Positions 56,045 through 64,000 of a stretch of 64,000 bases of DNA are shown here, piece after piece. The DNA comes from DASPKT01 sp035626475. Lineage in GTDB: Bacteria > Pseudomonadota > Alphaproteobacteria > Azospirillales > Azospirillaceae. The notes beneath the pieces were generated by a model. It had not been told where the DNA came from, did no database searches, and worked only from the letters and a program-made list of their open reading frames with translations. The position numbers were made by a program, and so were the translations under genes. How positions within the stretch are numbered: position 1 is the first letter of the stretch; the number at the start of each line of letters is the position of its first letter. The stretch is taken from positions 1 through 64,000 of the forward strand of contig DASPNP010000071.1 of NCBI GenBank assembly GCA_035626475.1, written 5' to 3'.

Positions 56045-58606
56045 ATGACGGCGATGGTGGCGGACTGGCTGCAAGAGGGCGTGGCGCATCACGGCGCCGG
56101 GCGCTTGGCCGACGCCATCGCCCGCTACCGCCAGGTGCTGACCGCCGAGCCGGACAATCCCGACGCGCTGAACCTGCTGGGCGTGGCATCGGCGCAGCAG
56201 GGCCGGGCCGCCGAGGCGGTGTCGCTGATCCGGCGCGCCGTCGAGCTGCGACCCGCCGTCGCCGACTTCCACGCCAATCTGGGCAATGTGCTGAAGGCCC
56301 TGGGCCGGCGGGCCGAGGCGGTGGAGGCCTACATGGCCGCCGCCCGGCTCGATCCCCATGAGGCCGGAGTCTGGATCCGCCTGGGCCGGCTGCAGCGCGA
56401 CCTGGGCGACCTGTTCGGCGCCGCCGACAGCCTGTCCCGCGCCGCCGCGCTGGCGCCCCGCGACATCGTGCTGGGCGTCGAGAGCGCCGATCTGGAGCGC
56501 GAGGTGCGCGGCCTGCTGGACCGTCACACGGTGGTCCGTCCCTGTCGCCACGGCGATTTGCGCTTCCTGCCGCACGACCGCTACGTCGGCCGCGCGCTGG
56601 ACCTCTATGGCGAGCTGTCGCCGGAGGAGGGGCGCCTGCTGGCCGACTTGGTGCGGCCGGGCGACACGGTGCTGGAAGCCGGCGCCAACATCGGCTCCCA
56701 CACTGTCGCCATGGCCCGCGCGGTGGGACCGGGCGGCCGGCTGATCGCCTGGGAGCCGCAGGGGCTGCTGCACCGGGTGCTGGCGGACAATCTCGCCCGC
56801 AACGGCCTGACCTGGGCGGAGGCGCGGCACGGTGCCGTCGGCGAGGCGGCCGGCGTGCTGGCCGTGCCGCGCATGGACTATGCCAATCCCGACAATTTCG
56901 GCGGCGTGTCGCTGGAGGAGACGGGCGGCGATCCGGTCCCGGTGGAGCGCATCGACGATCTGGAGCTGCCCCGCCTCGACCTGATCAAGGCCGACGTGGA
57001 GGGGATGGAGGCGGCGGTGCTGCGCGGCGCCGCCGCGACCATCGCCCGCTGCCGGCCGCTGCTCTATGTCGAGAACGACCGGGTCGACCGCTCGTCCGAG
57101 CTGATCCGCACCATCCGCGCCATGGGCTACCGGCTCTGGTGGCACCTGCCGACGCTGTTCGGACCCGAGAACTTCCGCGCCAATCCGGAGAACGTCTTCG
57201 GCTCGACCGCCAGCGCCAACATGCTGTGCCTGCCCGAGGAGGTCCGGATGGAGGGCTGGCTGGAGCCGGTCCTGTCCGACGAGGACACCGGCTACGCCGC
57301 CCTGGCCCGCATCCGCGCCGCCAAGGCCGGGGCGCCCGCCGCCCCCGCCGCGCCGGCCTCCGTCGCGCCCACCGGCCCCGAGGCCGTGGCCGAGCTCATC
57401 AACCAGGGCGACAGTCTGCGCCGGGCCGGCCGCCCCTCGGAGGCGGAGCAGCTGCTGCGCCAGGTGCTGCGCATGGCGCCCATGGCCCTGCCGGCCCTGC
57501 TGTCGCTGGCCGCCAGCCTGACCGACCTGGGCAAGGCGGAGGAGGCACTGGAACTGGTGCGCCGGGCCGCCTCCCTGCGCCCCGACAGCCCGCAGGCCCA
57601 GCGCGACCTCGGCAACATGCTGCGGCTGCATGGCGAGACCGACGGCGCGCTGGCCGCCTTCCGCGCCGCCCTGGCGCTGGCGCCCGAGGACCCGGACGCG
57701 CGGCTGGGCGAGAGCCTGTGCCTGCTGAAGCTCGGCCGCTACCGCGAGGGTTTCCAGAGCTACGGCGCGCGCTGGACCGCCGCGAAGCACCCGCCGCGCC
57801 ATGGCGGCCTGCCGCCCTGGCAGGGCGAGCCCGGCCGGCGCGTCCTGGTCTGGCACGAGCAGGGCCATGGCGACACGCTGCAATGCCTGCGTTTCCTGCC
57901 GCAGGTCGCGGCCCTCAGCACGGGCGTGGTGGCGGAAGTGCCGGCCTCGATGCTGGAACTCGCGCGGCGCTCGCCGGTGGCCGTAAGCGGTGTGAGCTTC
58001 GTCGCCATCGGGAGCGAGACCGGACCGGTGGACGCACAGGTGCCCTTCATGGAGCTGACCGGCCTGCTGGGCGTGGAGCCCGCCACGGCGCCCTGGACCG
58101 GGCCTTACCTGGCGTCGCCACCCTCGAACCGTCCCCCCGGCGACCGTCCCCGGGTGGGGCTGGTCTGGCGCGGCAATCCCGACTTCCCCGACGATCCCTG
58201 GCGCTCCCCCGGCCTGAGCGCCATGGCGCCGCTGCTGGAGGTGCCCGGCATCGATTGGGTCGGGCTGCAGGCCGGCAAGGGGCGGGACGAGCTGCGCGGC
58301 GTGCCGCTGCCGGCCGGGTTCCAGGATGCCGGGGCGATGGCGGCGAACTGGTCGGACACGGCCGCCGTGATGGCCGGCCTGGACCTGGTCGTCACCTCCT
58401 GCACGGCGCCCGCCCATCTGGCCGGCGCGCTGGGGGTGCCGGTCTGGGTGCTGCTCTCCACCTGCAGCGACTGGCGCTGGCATCAGGCGGGAGAGACATC
58501 GCCCTGGTACCCCACGGTGCGGCTGTTCCGCCAGGAGCGGCTCGGCCGGTGGGAGGCGCCGGTGCGCGCCGTGGTCGAGGCGTTGCGGGAGATGGCGGGC
58601 GGATAG
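56045..58606 (+). CDS. TPR-FkbM methyltransferase-TPR-glycosyltransferase-like fusion
   Basis: An 853-residue protein made of four parts. Residues about 1-145 are TPR repeats (LQEGVAHHGAGRLADAIARY and similar). Residues 160-400 are an FkbM-type methyltransferase with TVLEAGANIGSHTVAMARAV as motif I and LDLIKADVEGMEAAVLRGAA. An Ala/Pro linker (about 425-440) precedes further TPR repeats (440-570). The C-terminal third resembles GT9/GT41-like glycosyltransferases, with VTSCTAPAHLAGALGVPVWV, WYPTVRLFRQERLG and a DWRWH motif. The start at 56045 replaces a TTG-led frame at 56006. It may modify glycans, lipids or flagellin; the target is unknown. Repeat D follows. Confidence 0.82.
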   Translation: MTAMVADWLQEGVAHHGAGRLADAIARYRQVLTAEPDNPDALNLLGVASAQQGRAAEAVSLIRRAVELRPAVADFHANLGNVLKALGRRAEAVEAYMAAARLDPHEAGVWIRLGRLQRDLGDLFGAADSLSRAAALAPRDIVLGVESADLEREVRGLLDRHTVVRPCRHGDLRFLPHDRYVGRALDLYGELSPEEGRLLADLVRPGDTVLEAGANIGSHTVAMARAVGPGGRLIAWEPQGLLHRVLADNLARNGLTWAEARHGAVGEAAGVLAVPRMDYANPDNFGGVSLEETGGDPVPVERIDDLELPRLDLIKADVEGMEAAVLRGAAATIARCRPLLYVENDRVDRSSELIRTIRAMGYRLWWHLPTLFGPENFRANPENVFGSTASANMLCLPEEVRMEGWLEPVLSDEDTGYAALARIRAAKAGAPAAPAAPASVAPTGPEAVAELINQGDSLRRAGRPSEAEQLLRQVLRMAPMALPALLSLAASLTDLGKAEEALELVRRAASLRPDSPQAQRDLGNMLRLHGETDGALAAFRAALALAPEDPDARLGESLCLLKLGRYREGFQSYGARWTAAKHPPRHGGLPPWQGEPGRRVLVWHEQGHGDTLQCLRFLPQVAALSTGVVAEVPASMLELARRSPVAVSGVSFVAIGSETGPVDAQVPFMELTGLLGVEPATAPWTGPYLASPPSNRPPGDRPRVGLVWRGNPDFPDDPWRSPGLSAMAPLLEVPGIDWVGLQAGKGRDELRGVPLPAGFQDAGAMAANWSDTAAVMAGLDLVVTSCTAPAHLAGALGVPVWVLLSTCSDWRWHQAGETSPWYPTVRLFRQERLGRWEAPVRAVVEALREMAGG

Positions 58607-58616
58607 GCAAGACTCG

Positions 58617-58749
58617 GGAGCGGCTGGGACGTGGTGCGTCCTTCGACAAGCTCAGGATGAGGTATGGGGGTGCCAGGCACCCCTCGTCCCCAGGACTTCG
58701 GGAGCAGCAAGAAGGTCCTCATCCTGAGCCTGTCGATGGACGCACGACC
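58617..58749. repeat. Nested inverted repeat, inner pair only, copy D
   Basis: The left arm GGTGCGTCCTTCGACAAGCT with a 5' extension GAGCGGCTGGGACGT is shared almost exactly with copy B. The right arm, from CCTCATCCTGAGCCTGTCGA at 58717, is slightly diverged. The outer pair is lacking. It lies between the TPR-FkbM stop and the convergent rarA stop, where it could act in termination. Confidence 0.82.
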
Positions 58750-58787
58750 TCGACGCTGCCCTCCGGATAGCGGGAGGCAAAAGCGAT

Positions 58788-60101
58788 TTACCCGCCCTTC
58801 TGCTCCCTGAGCTTGGCCCAGTAGTCCAGCCGCTTGCGCACGTCGCGCTCGAAGCCGCGCTCGACCGGCCGGTAGAACTCGCGCCGGGCCATGCCCTCGG
58901 GGAAGTAGTTCTGGCCGCTGAAGCCCTCGGCCGTGTCGTGGTCGTAGGCGTATCCCTTGCCGTAGCCGATGTCCTTCATCAGCTTGGTCGGGGCGTTCAA
59001 TATGTGCGCCGGCGGTGCCAGGCTGCCGGTCTCCTTGGCCGCCCGTACGCTCTCCTTGTACGCCACGTACGCCGCGTTCGACTTCGGGGCGGTGCCCAGA
59101 TAGATCACGGCCTGGGCGATGGCGAGCTCGCCCTCCGGACTGCCCAGCCGCTCATACGCGTCCCAGGCGGAAATGCAGTGCGGCAGCGCCTGCGGGTCGG
59201 CGAGGCCGACATCCTCCACCGCGAAGCGCACCAGCCGGCGCGCGATGTAGCGCGGGTCCTCGCCCCCGGCCAGCATGCGCGCCAGCCAATAGAGCGCGGC
59301 GTCGGTGTCCGAGCCCCGCAGCGACTTGTGCAGCGCGCTGATGAGGTTGTAGTGCGCCTCCTGCGCCTTGTCGTAGAGCGGCATGCGCCGCTGCACCGCC
59401 TGCGCCAGCGCCGCCGTGTCCAGCGGCTCGGCCCCATCCGGGACCACCGCGAACAGCTCCTCCACCAGGTTCAGCAGGTAGCGGCCGTCGCCATCGGCCA
59501 TGGCCTTGACCGCCTGCCGCGCGTTCTCGTCCACCGGCAGGGTGCGGCCCGTCTCCCCCTCGGCACGCTTGATCAGGCTCTCCAGCGCCGGCTCGTCCAG
59601 CCGGTTCAGGACGAAGACCTGGCAGCGCGAGAGCAGCGCCGCGTTCAGCTCGAAGGACGGGTTTTCGGTCGTGGCGCCGATCAGCGTGACCGTGCCGTCC
59701 TCGACATAGGGCAGGAAGCCGTCCTGCTGCGAGCGGTTGAAGCGGTGGATCTCGTCGATGAACAGCAGTGTGCCCTGGCCCGCCGCGCGCCGCGCCTTGG
59801 CCGCCTCGAAGACCTTGCGCAGATCGGCCACGCCGGAGAAGACGGCGGACAGCGGTTCGAAATGCAGGTCGGTCGCGTGCGCCAGCAGCCGCGCCGTGGT
59901 GGTCTTGCCGCAGCCGGGCGGCCCCCACAGCACCATGGAGGAGAGCCGCCGCGCCGCCACCATCCGCCCGATCGGCCCCTGGGGGCCCAGCAGGTGCTGC
60001 TGCCCGACCACCTCCTCCAGACTCTTCGGGCGCAGCCGGTCGGCCAGGGGCCGCGGCGCCTCGCCCTCGAACAGTCCACCGCCGGCGGGGGGCTTCGCCA
60101 T
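58788..60101 (-). CDS. rarA: Replication-associated recombination protein A
   Basis: A 437-residue AAA+ ATPase of the RarA/MgsA family, which acts at stalled replication forks with single-strand-binding protein. The Walker A WGPPGCGKTTT is at residues 59-69, Walker B LLFIDEIHRFN near 113, sensor 1 GATTENPSFE near 140, and a C-terminal tetramerisation region with FSGQNYFPEGMARREFYRPV. The length is canonical. It is two bases downstream of the Deg-protease stop and probably co-transcribed. Confidence 0.94.
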   Translation of the reverse strand: MAKPPAGGGLFEGEAPRPLADRLRPKSLEEVVGQQHLLGPQGPIGRMVAARRLSSMVLWGPPGCGKTTTARLLAHATDLHFEPLSAVFSGVADLRKVFEAAKARRAAGQGTLLFIDEIHRFNRSQQDGFLPYVEDGTVTLIGATTENPSFELNAALLSRCQVFVLNRLDEPALESLIKRAEGETGRTLPVDENARQAVKAMADGDGRYLLNLVEELFAVVPDGAEPLDTAALAQAVQRRMPLYDKAQEAHYNLISALHKSLRGSDTDAALYWLARMLAGGEDPRYIARRLVRFAVEDVGLADPQALPHCISAWDAYERLGSPEGELAIAQAVIYLGTAPKSNAAYVAYKESVRAAKETGSLAPPAHILNAPTKLMKDIGYGKGYAYDHDTAEGFSGQNYFPEGMARREFYRPVERGFERDVRKRLDYWAKLREQKGG

Positions 60102-60102
60102 A

Positions 60103-61530
60103 TCAGCCGCCCACCGTGGTGGTCAGCACCTGCCCGCCACGGCGCACGGCGATGGTCCAGCGGCCCGAGGCGCGCTCCAGCACGGACTTCAGTGCCGCCA
60201 CGGCGGCCACCTCCTGGCCGTTGACCGCCAGCACCACGTCGCCGGGCCGCACGCCCAGCTGGGCGGCGGGCGAGCCGCGCTGCACCTGCAGCACCACCAC
60301 CCCGTCGCCCGGGCCGGCGAAGCTCAGCTCCTCCACCAGGGCCGGGTTGAGGTTGGCGACCTCCGCCCCCATCAACGGGTGGCGGCCCTCCAGCAGCGAG
60401 CGGTCGCGCGGCGGGTCCTCCGGCGGCGGCACCAGCTTCAGCGCCAGCTCGCGCGGCTTGCCGGCGCGCTGCACGGTCAGGGTGGCGGTGCCGCCCACCG
60501 GCAGGGTGGCGACGCGGAAGCGCAGCGCGTCGGGATCGTCCACCGGCCGGCCGTTGACCGCCGTGACCACGTCGCCGACCTTCAGCCCGGCCTGGTCGGC
60601 GGGGCCGCGCGGCCGAACCTCGTTCATCAGCACGCCGGCCGGGCGCGGCAATCCTAGGCCCGCCGCCAGCTCCGCCGTCACCGCCTGGCCGGTGGCGCCG
60701 ATCCAGGGCCGCACCAGCTTGCCGCCGGCCGCCGCCGAGTCGATGACCGTGCGCACCATCGCCGCCGGGATGGCGAAGCCGATGCCGATGGAGCCGCCGC
60801 TGCGGGAGAAGATGGCCGTGTTGATGCCGGCCAGCTTGCCATCCATGGTCACCAGCGCGCCGCCCGAGTTGCCGGGATTGATCGCGGCGTCGGTCTGGAT
60901 GAAGAAGTTGAAGTCCGACACGCCCACGGCCGTGCGCGCCACCGCCGAGACGATGCCGCTGGTCACCGTCTGGCCGACGCCGAACGGATTGCCGATCGCC
61001 AGCACCAGGTCGCCGACCTCGATGTCCTCGCCCGGGTGCAGCTCCAGGAAGGGCAGCTTCTCCGCTCCCGGATCGATGCGCAGGATGGCGAGGTCGGTGC
61101 GCTCGTCCGCCGTGACGATCCTGGCCGGGAACTCGCGCCGGTCGGCCAGCACCACCGTCACCTCGTCCGCGTCCTTGATGACATGGTCGTTGGTGACGAT
61201 CAGCCCGTCCGCCGCGACGATGACGCCGGAGCCCAGCGACTGCTCCACCCGCTCCCGGGGGATGCCGCCGCCGGTGCCGAAGAAGCGCTGGAAGAACGGG
61301 TCCTCGAACAGCGGCGACAGGCGCTGCTTCACCACGCGCCGGCTGTAGATGTTGACGACCGCCGGGGCCGCGCGCTTGACCAGCGGCGAGAAGGACAGGG
61401 TGATCTGCTCGCGGTTGTCGGGCACGGCCCGCAGGGTCTGCTGCGCCGCCGCCGGCTGGGCCAGCAGCAGCGCCGCGGCGAGCGCGCCCGCCAGACGCCG
61501 GCTCCACAGGGAAAGACTCATCGCGTCCAT
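60103..61530 (-). CDS. Deg/HtrA-type periplasmic serine protease
   Basis: A 475-residue protein with a signal peptide ending QPAAAQ near residue 30. The trypsin-like domain has catalytic His116 (TNDHV), Asp146 (ERTDLAI) and Ser222 (GNSGGALV), and two PDZ domains follow (about 290-370 and 400-475; VLMNEVRPRGPADQAGLKVG and GSPAAQLGVRPGDVVLAVNG). It degrades or refolds damaged periplasmic proteins. Starts at 61530 or 61521 are both possible. The gene runs between an SDR upstream and rarA downstream on the same strand. Confidence 0.93.
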   Translation of the reverse strand: MDAMSLSLWSRRLAGALAAALLLAQPAAAQQTLRAVPDNREQITLSFSPLVKRAAPAVVNIYSRRVVKQRLSPLFEDPFFQRFFGTGGGIPRERVEQSLGSGVIVAADGLIVTNDHVIKDADEVTVVLADRREFPARIVTADERTDLAILRIDPGAEKLPFLELHPGEDIEVGDLVLAIGNPFGVGQTVTSGIVSAVARTAVGVSDFNFFIQTDAAINPGNSGGALVTMDGKLAGINTAIFSRSGGSIGIGFAIPAAMVRTVIDSAAAGGKLVRPWIGATGQAVTAELAAGLGLPRPAGVLMNEVRPRGPADQAGLKVGDVVTAVNGRPVDDPDALRFRVATLPVGGTATLTVQRAGKPRELALKLVPPPEDPPRDRSLLEGRHPLMGAEVANLNPALVEELSFAGPGDGVVVLQVQRGSPAAQLGVRPGDVVLAVNGQEVAAVAALKSVLERASGRWTIAVRRGGQVLTTTVGG

Positions 61531-61534
61531 ATCC

Positions 61535-62269
61535 TCAGAGGCTGCGGAGATCGGTCACCGGATCGGCGCCGAACCCCTCGCCCAATAGATAGTCGACCAG
61601 CCGCGCCGCCACATCCCCCGGCGCCGACAGCCCGCCGTCGCGCTTCAGCCCGACGAAGCGGGACAGGTTCGGGAAGCGCTCCGCCGGCGTCGCGCGGATG
61701 TCGGCCTGCATGTCCGTGTCGATGACGCCCGGCGCCAGGCTGGTGATGCGCAGGCCGGGCAGCGCGTCCAAGGCGACGCAACGGGCGTGGTGGTCCAGCG
61801 CCGCCTTGGTGGCGCCGTACACGCCCCAGCCGGGATAGGCGCTGCGCCCGGCGCCGCTGGAAATGTGGACGATGCGCCGGTCGGGCATGCCTGATGTCGC
61901 GGCCGCGAAGGCGTCGGCCAGCATCAGCGGCGCCGTCACGTTCAGCGTTACCGCCCGGGCCGTCTCCCCCGCCCCCAGGACGCCGGGCGGGCCGATCGGC
62001 GCCACCGTGCCGGCATTGTTCACCAGCAGCGCGGTAGAGGCTCCCTCCAGGAAGCGGCCGAGCCCGCCGCCCTCCAGCCACGCGGCCAGGGCCGCCGGGT
62101 CGGACAGGTCGAGCGCCGCCTCCTCGATATCAGGCGCGCCGGCCGTACGGCGGGAGAGGCCCAGCACCCCGACGCCGCGCGCCCGCAGGGTTTCGGCGAC
62201 GGCGGCGCCGAGGCCGCGGCTGTGACCGGTGACGACCGCTTTTACCGTCGTGGCAGTCATGGCCGTCAT
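61535..62269 (-). CDS. SDR family oxidoreductase, YciK/sepiapterin-reductase-like
   Basis: A 244-residue SDR with the cofactor loop TGHSRGLG near residue 15, NNAGTVAPIG near 85, Ser in HISSGAGRSAYPG and the catalytic YGATKAALD. The SRGLG loop and the PGVIDTDMQADIR segment are typical of the sepiapterin-reductase-like SDRs. Two ATGs (62269 and 62260) lie near the start; 62269 is kept. It overlaps nothing but lies eight bases downstream of the small lipoprotein stop and four bases before the Deg-protease start. Confidence 0.88.
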   Translation of the reverse strand: MTAMTATTVKAVVTGHSRGLGAAVAETLRARGVGVLGLSRRTAGAPDIEEAALDLSDPAALAAWLEGGGLGRFLEGASTALLVNNAGTVAPIGPPGVLGAGETARAVTLNVTAPLMLADAFAAATSGMPDRRIVHISSGAGRSAYPGWGVYGATKAALDHHARCVALDALPGLRITSLAPGVIDTDMQADIRATPAERFPNLSRFVGLKRDGGLSAPGDVAARLVDYLLGEGFGADPVTDLRSL

Positions 62270-62277
62270 GGCCGGCC

Positions 62278-62529
62278 TCAGCGGTTCATGCCGCAGCGGT
62301 TCAGGCAGGATTGCAGCGAGGCCGAGCACTGGGCGCTGCCGCCCATCGCCGCCGAGCCGCCGGTCGTGCTCTGGCCGGAGCGGGTGTCGCCGCACATGCC
62401 GGCCTCGCGCTCGCACTGGGCGCGGCAGGCCTGGGACGCGCCGCCGGTGCCGCCGCGCTGCGCCGGCGGGGCCATGCAGCCGGCCAGCAGGGCGAGGGAC
62501 AGGGACAGCGGCAGGAAGGTGCGGGTCAT
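62278..62529 (-). CDS. Small cysteine-rich lipoprotein
   Basis: An 83-residue protein with a lipoprotein signal peptide whose lipobox is LLAGCM (Cys around residue 18). After a Gly/Ser spacer there are six further Cys residues, in CRAQCEREAGMCGD and CSASLQSCLNRCGMNR, which suggest disulphides or metal binding. The ATG at 62529 is chosen because the signal peptide begins there. It is upstream of the SDR gene and probably co-transcribed. I do not recognise a family. Confidence 0.65.
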   Translation of the reverse strand: MTRTFLPLSLSLALLAGCMAPPAQRGGTGGASQACRAQCEREAGMCGDTRSGQSTTGGSAAMGGSAQCSASLQSCLNRCGMNR

Positions 62530-62744
62530 GGCGGTTCGCTCGGGTGGGGCTCGGGATCGGCGCACAAGGTGCGGCGGCGCGCGGCGGAGGGCAAGCGGCT
62601 TCGACGGCACGAGCGATTGCCGATGGCCGCCGGGCAATGGCCCATCGGCGAATCATCGGCCCTCCATCCGGCCTTGGCCCTTATCCATCACCCGGTGCCG
62701 GCGCTTGATCCGGGACATCGCAACCGCGCTTGAAAGGAACTCCG

Positions 62745-63314
62745 ATGCGCCTGCGCAACGCCCTGGCCGCCACCCTGCTGGCCGCCGCCGCCCTCCTGCC
62801 CCTGCCCGCCGCGGCGCAGGTGCTGCCCGCCACCGCGCCCGAGCTGAAGGTCATCGCCCGCGAGGCCGGGATCTGGGACGCCGACATCACCTTCCCCTCC
62901 CGCGCCCCGGCCAAGCCCGACGGCAAGGCCAAGGGTGTTCAGGTGAACGAACTGCGCAGCAACGGCATGTGGATCACCAACGACTTCCGCATCGAGGGCA
63001 TGCCCTACCAGGGCATGGGCGTCTGGGGCTACGACCCCAAGCAAGGCAAGTACATCGGCACCTGGGTCGACAACAACGAGCACCGCATCCGCCAGGACGT
63101 GGGCACCTGGGACGAATCGACCCGGACCATGACCTGGACCGCCGAGATGATCCAGGCCGACGGGCAGCGGATCCCGCTGCGCTTCACCGAGGCCTACGAG
63201 ACCGACGAGCGCCGCGTCTTCCACATGGACGGCGTCCATCCGAAGACCGGCGCCCTGGTCCCGCTGGTGCACATGGTCTTCACCCGCCGTCCCGGTACCG
63301 CGCCGAAGAGCTGA
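62745..63314 (+). CDS. DUF1579 family exported protein
   Basis: A 189-residue protein with a signal peptide (ALAATLLAAAALLPLPAAAQ). The DUF1579-like domain shows REAGIWDADITFP, NDFRIEGMPYQGMGVWGYDP, YIGTWVDNNEHRI and TRTMTWTAEMIQADGQ, the beta-barrel strands of this family. The ATG at 62745 follows AAAGGA; a TTG at 62730 is less likely. The function is unknown; some members bind hydrophobic ligands. It runs towards the VOC gene at 63321 in convergent orientation, only six bases away. Confidence 0.85.
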   Translation: MRLRNALAATLLAAAALLPLPAAAQVLPATAPELKVIAREAGIWDADITFPSRAPAKPDGKAKGVQVNELRSNGMWITNDFRIEGMPYQGMGVWGYDPKQGKYIGTWVDNNEHRIRQDVGTWDESTRTMTWTAEMIQADGQRIPLRFTEAYETDERRVFHMDGVHPKTGALVPLVHMVFTRRPGTAPKS

Positions 63315-63320
63315 GGCGGT

Positions 63321-63704
63321 TCAGCCCGGCTTGTGGCAGGCGATCTCGATGCGGTGGCCGTCGGGATCGGTCAGCATGGTGTGGAAGTAATGCGCGTGCA
63401 CGGCGGGCAGCGGGCGGGGCGCCACCAGCTCCGTCGCTCCCAGCTTCGCCGCCACCTCGTGCACGGCATGGACGGCCGCGCGGCTGGCGGCGGTGAAGGC
63501 AAGGTGGAAGCCCGCCATCGGCGCCACCGCCTGGCCCTCCTTGGGCAGGCTCAGCCAGAAGCTGGAGGTCACGGGATCGCCGGCATAGCCGATGGTCCCG
63601 GGCTCCTGCTGGAAGCGCCAATAGCCCAGCGGCGCCAGCAGCGCATCGTAGAAACGGGCGGCGCGGTCCAGGTCGGCGACGCCGAGGGAGAGATGGTCGA
63701 GCAT
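63321..63704 (-). CDS. VOC family (glyoxalase/bleomycin-resistance-like) protein
   Basis: A 127-residue VOC protein with MLDHLSLGVADLDRAARFYD at the start, then WRFQQEPGTIGYAGDPVTSSFWLSLP and the C-terminal YFHTMLTDPDGHRIEIACHK. The His and Glu residues of the metal site are visible in MLDH, HAHYFH and RIEIAC. The family includes glyoxalases, dioxygenases and antibiotic-binding proteins; substrate not predictable. The start is ATG at 63704. Confidence 0.88.
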   Translation of the reverse strand: MLDHLSLGVADLDRAARFYDALLAPLGYWRFQQEPGTIGYAGDPVTSSFWLSLPKEGQAVAPMAGFHLAFTAASRAAVHAVHEVAAKLGATELVAPRPLPAVHAHYFHTMLTDPDGHRIEIACHKPG

Positions 63705-63835
63705 GGCGGTCCTTGCGTCGGGGGATCAAGCGGCCCGATGATAGGGGCGGCGCCTTGCGGATTTTCCGCGAAGCCGCGCGCCGCACGCCCGTTTCCCGCG
63801 TCCCCTGGCCGCTCCCCGCCCTTTGGCCCCGCCCG

Positions 63836-64000
63836 ATGCCCGCCGATCTCGACCCGATCGACCACCGCCTGCTGGACCTGCTGGAGCGGGACGCCGACCG
63901 CACGGCCGAGCAACTGGCGGCGCTGCTGCCGCTCTCTCCTTCCGCCATCCAGCGCCGCATCGCCAGGCTGAAGCGCGAGGGGGTGGTGGAGCGGATCGTC
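63836..64000 (+). CDS. Lrp/AsnC family regulator, truncated by window end
   Basis: Only the first 55 codons lie in the window. They read MPADLDPIDHRLLDLLERDA, then LAALLPLSPSAIQRRIARLK, the winged helix-turn-helix of an Lrp/AsnC regulator. The C-terminal ligand-binding domain lies beyond the end. It should control amino-acid metabolism genes, but no target is evident here. The start is an ATG with a weak ribosome site. Confidence 0.85.
   Translation, partial: MPADLDPIDHRLLDLLERDADRTAEQLAALLPLSPSAIQRRIARLKREGVVERIV

Noticed and set aside
54671..58483. A 1270-codon minus-strand open frame
   Set aside because: Except for its last 127 codons (crcB), it is the reverse shadow of DUF429 and the TPR-FkbM gene; long shadow frames are common at this GC content.

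Overview
The window reads as a 64 kb chromosomal segment of a very GC-rich alphaproteobacterium, most likely of the Rhodospirillales/Azospirillaceae kind. This is inferred from gene content: DUF1489, DUF2076, DUF2927, an ATP12-type F1-ATPase chaperone, a hybrid malic enzyme with a phosphotransacetylase-like tail, and biotin-dependent MCC and PCC carboxylases. No rRNA or ribosomal protein gene is present to fix the taxonomy. Genes are dense, with many ATGA or TGATG overlaps and few long gaps.

Layout. 0.2-9.6 kb is a leucine/isovalerate catabolic region on the minus strand (mccB, liuC, mccA, mvaB), interrupted by a cation/proton antiporter and a PAP2-like membrane protein that has lost its catalytic residues. 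10-13.5 kb holds a lone receiver-domain regulator, an S9 peptidase and an esterase. 13.6-16 kb holds an AT-rich orphan ORF and two tandem AlkB-like membrane hydroxylases. 16.2-26.8 kb is mixed metabolism and envelope: MBL hydrolase, SDR, thiolase, MAPEG protein, a TetR-hydrolase pair with palindromic sites, an OMP, DUF2076, a CNB protein, an AI-2E family permease and isovaleryl-CoA dehydrogenase. 27-35 kb has a large TonB-dependent receptor, DUF2927, mgtE and maeB. 35.6-37 kb is a low-GC HNH nuclease gene beside tRNA-Leu(GAG). 37-46 kb has lipB, hicAB, mscL, acylphosphatase, pccA, lepB and a cyanide-insensitive-type bd oxidase followed by a LysR regulator. 46-51 kb contains composite inverted repeats around an NTF2-like protein, a TPR-PRMT-like methyltransferase, an SCP2 protein and pccB. 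51-55.9 kb is the ATP12-HAD / rluA-crcB-DUF429 region, into which a HigB-type toxin-antitoxin pair and a DsbA-fold isomerase are placed. 56-64 kb has a TPR-FkbM-TPR-glycosyltransferase fusion, rarA, a Deg protease, an SDR, two small exported proteins, a VOC protein and a truncated Lrp/AsnC regulator.

Functionally, the window encodes much of acyl-CoA oxidation: isovaleryl-CoA dehydrogenase, MCC, methylglutaconyl-CoA hydratase and HMG-CoA lyase convert isovaleryl-CoA to acetoacetate and acetyl-CoA, thiolase handles acetoacetyl-CoA, and PCC takes propionyl-CoA to methylmalonyl-CoA. The AlkB-like pair and TonB receptor could feed hydrophobic substrates into this network, which is inference. The observations most worth following are the HNH island at tRNA-Leu, the bacterial TPR-PRMT-like methyltransferase, the nested inverted-repeat family with four copies, the catalytically degenerate PAP2 protein, and an operator-like palindrome inside the coding start of a TetR-linked hydrolase.
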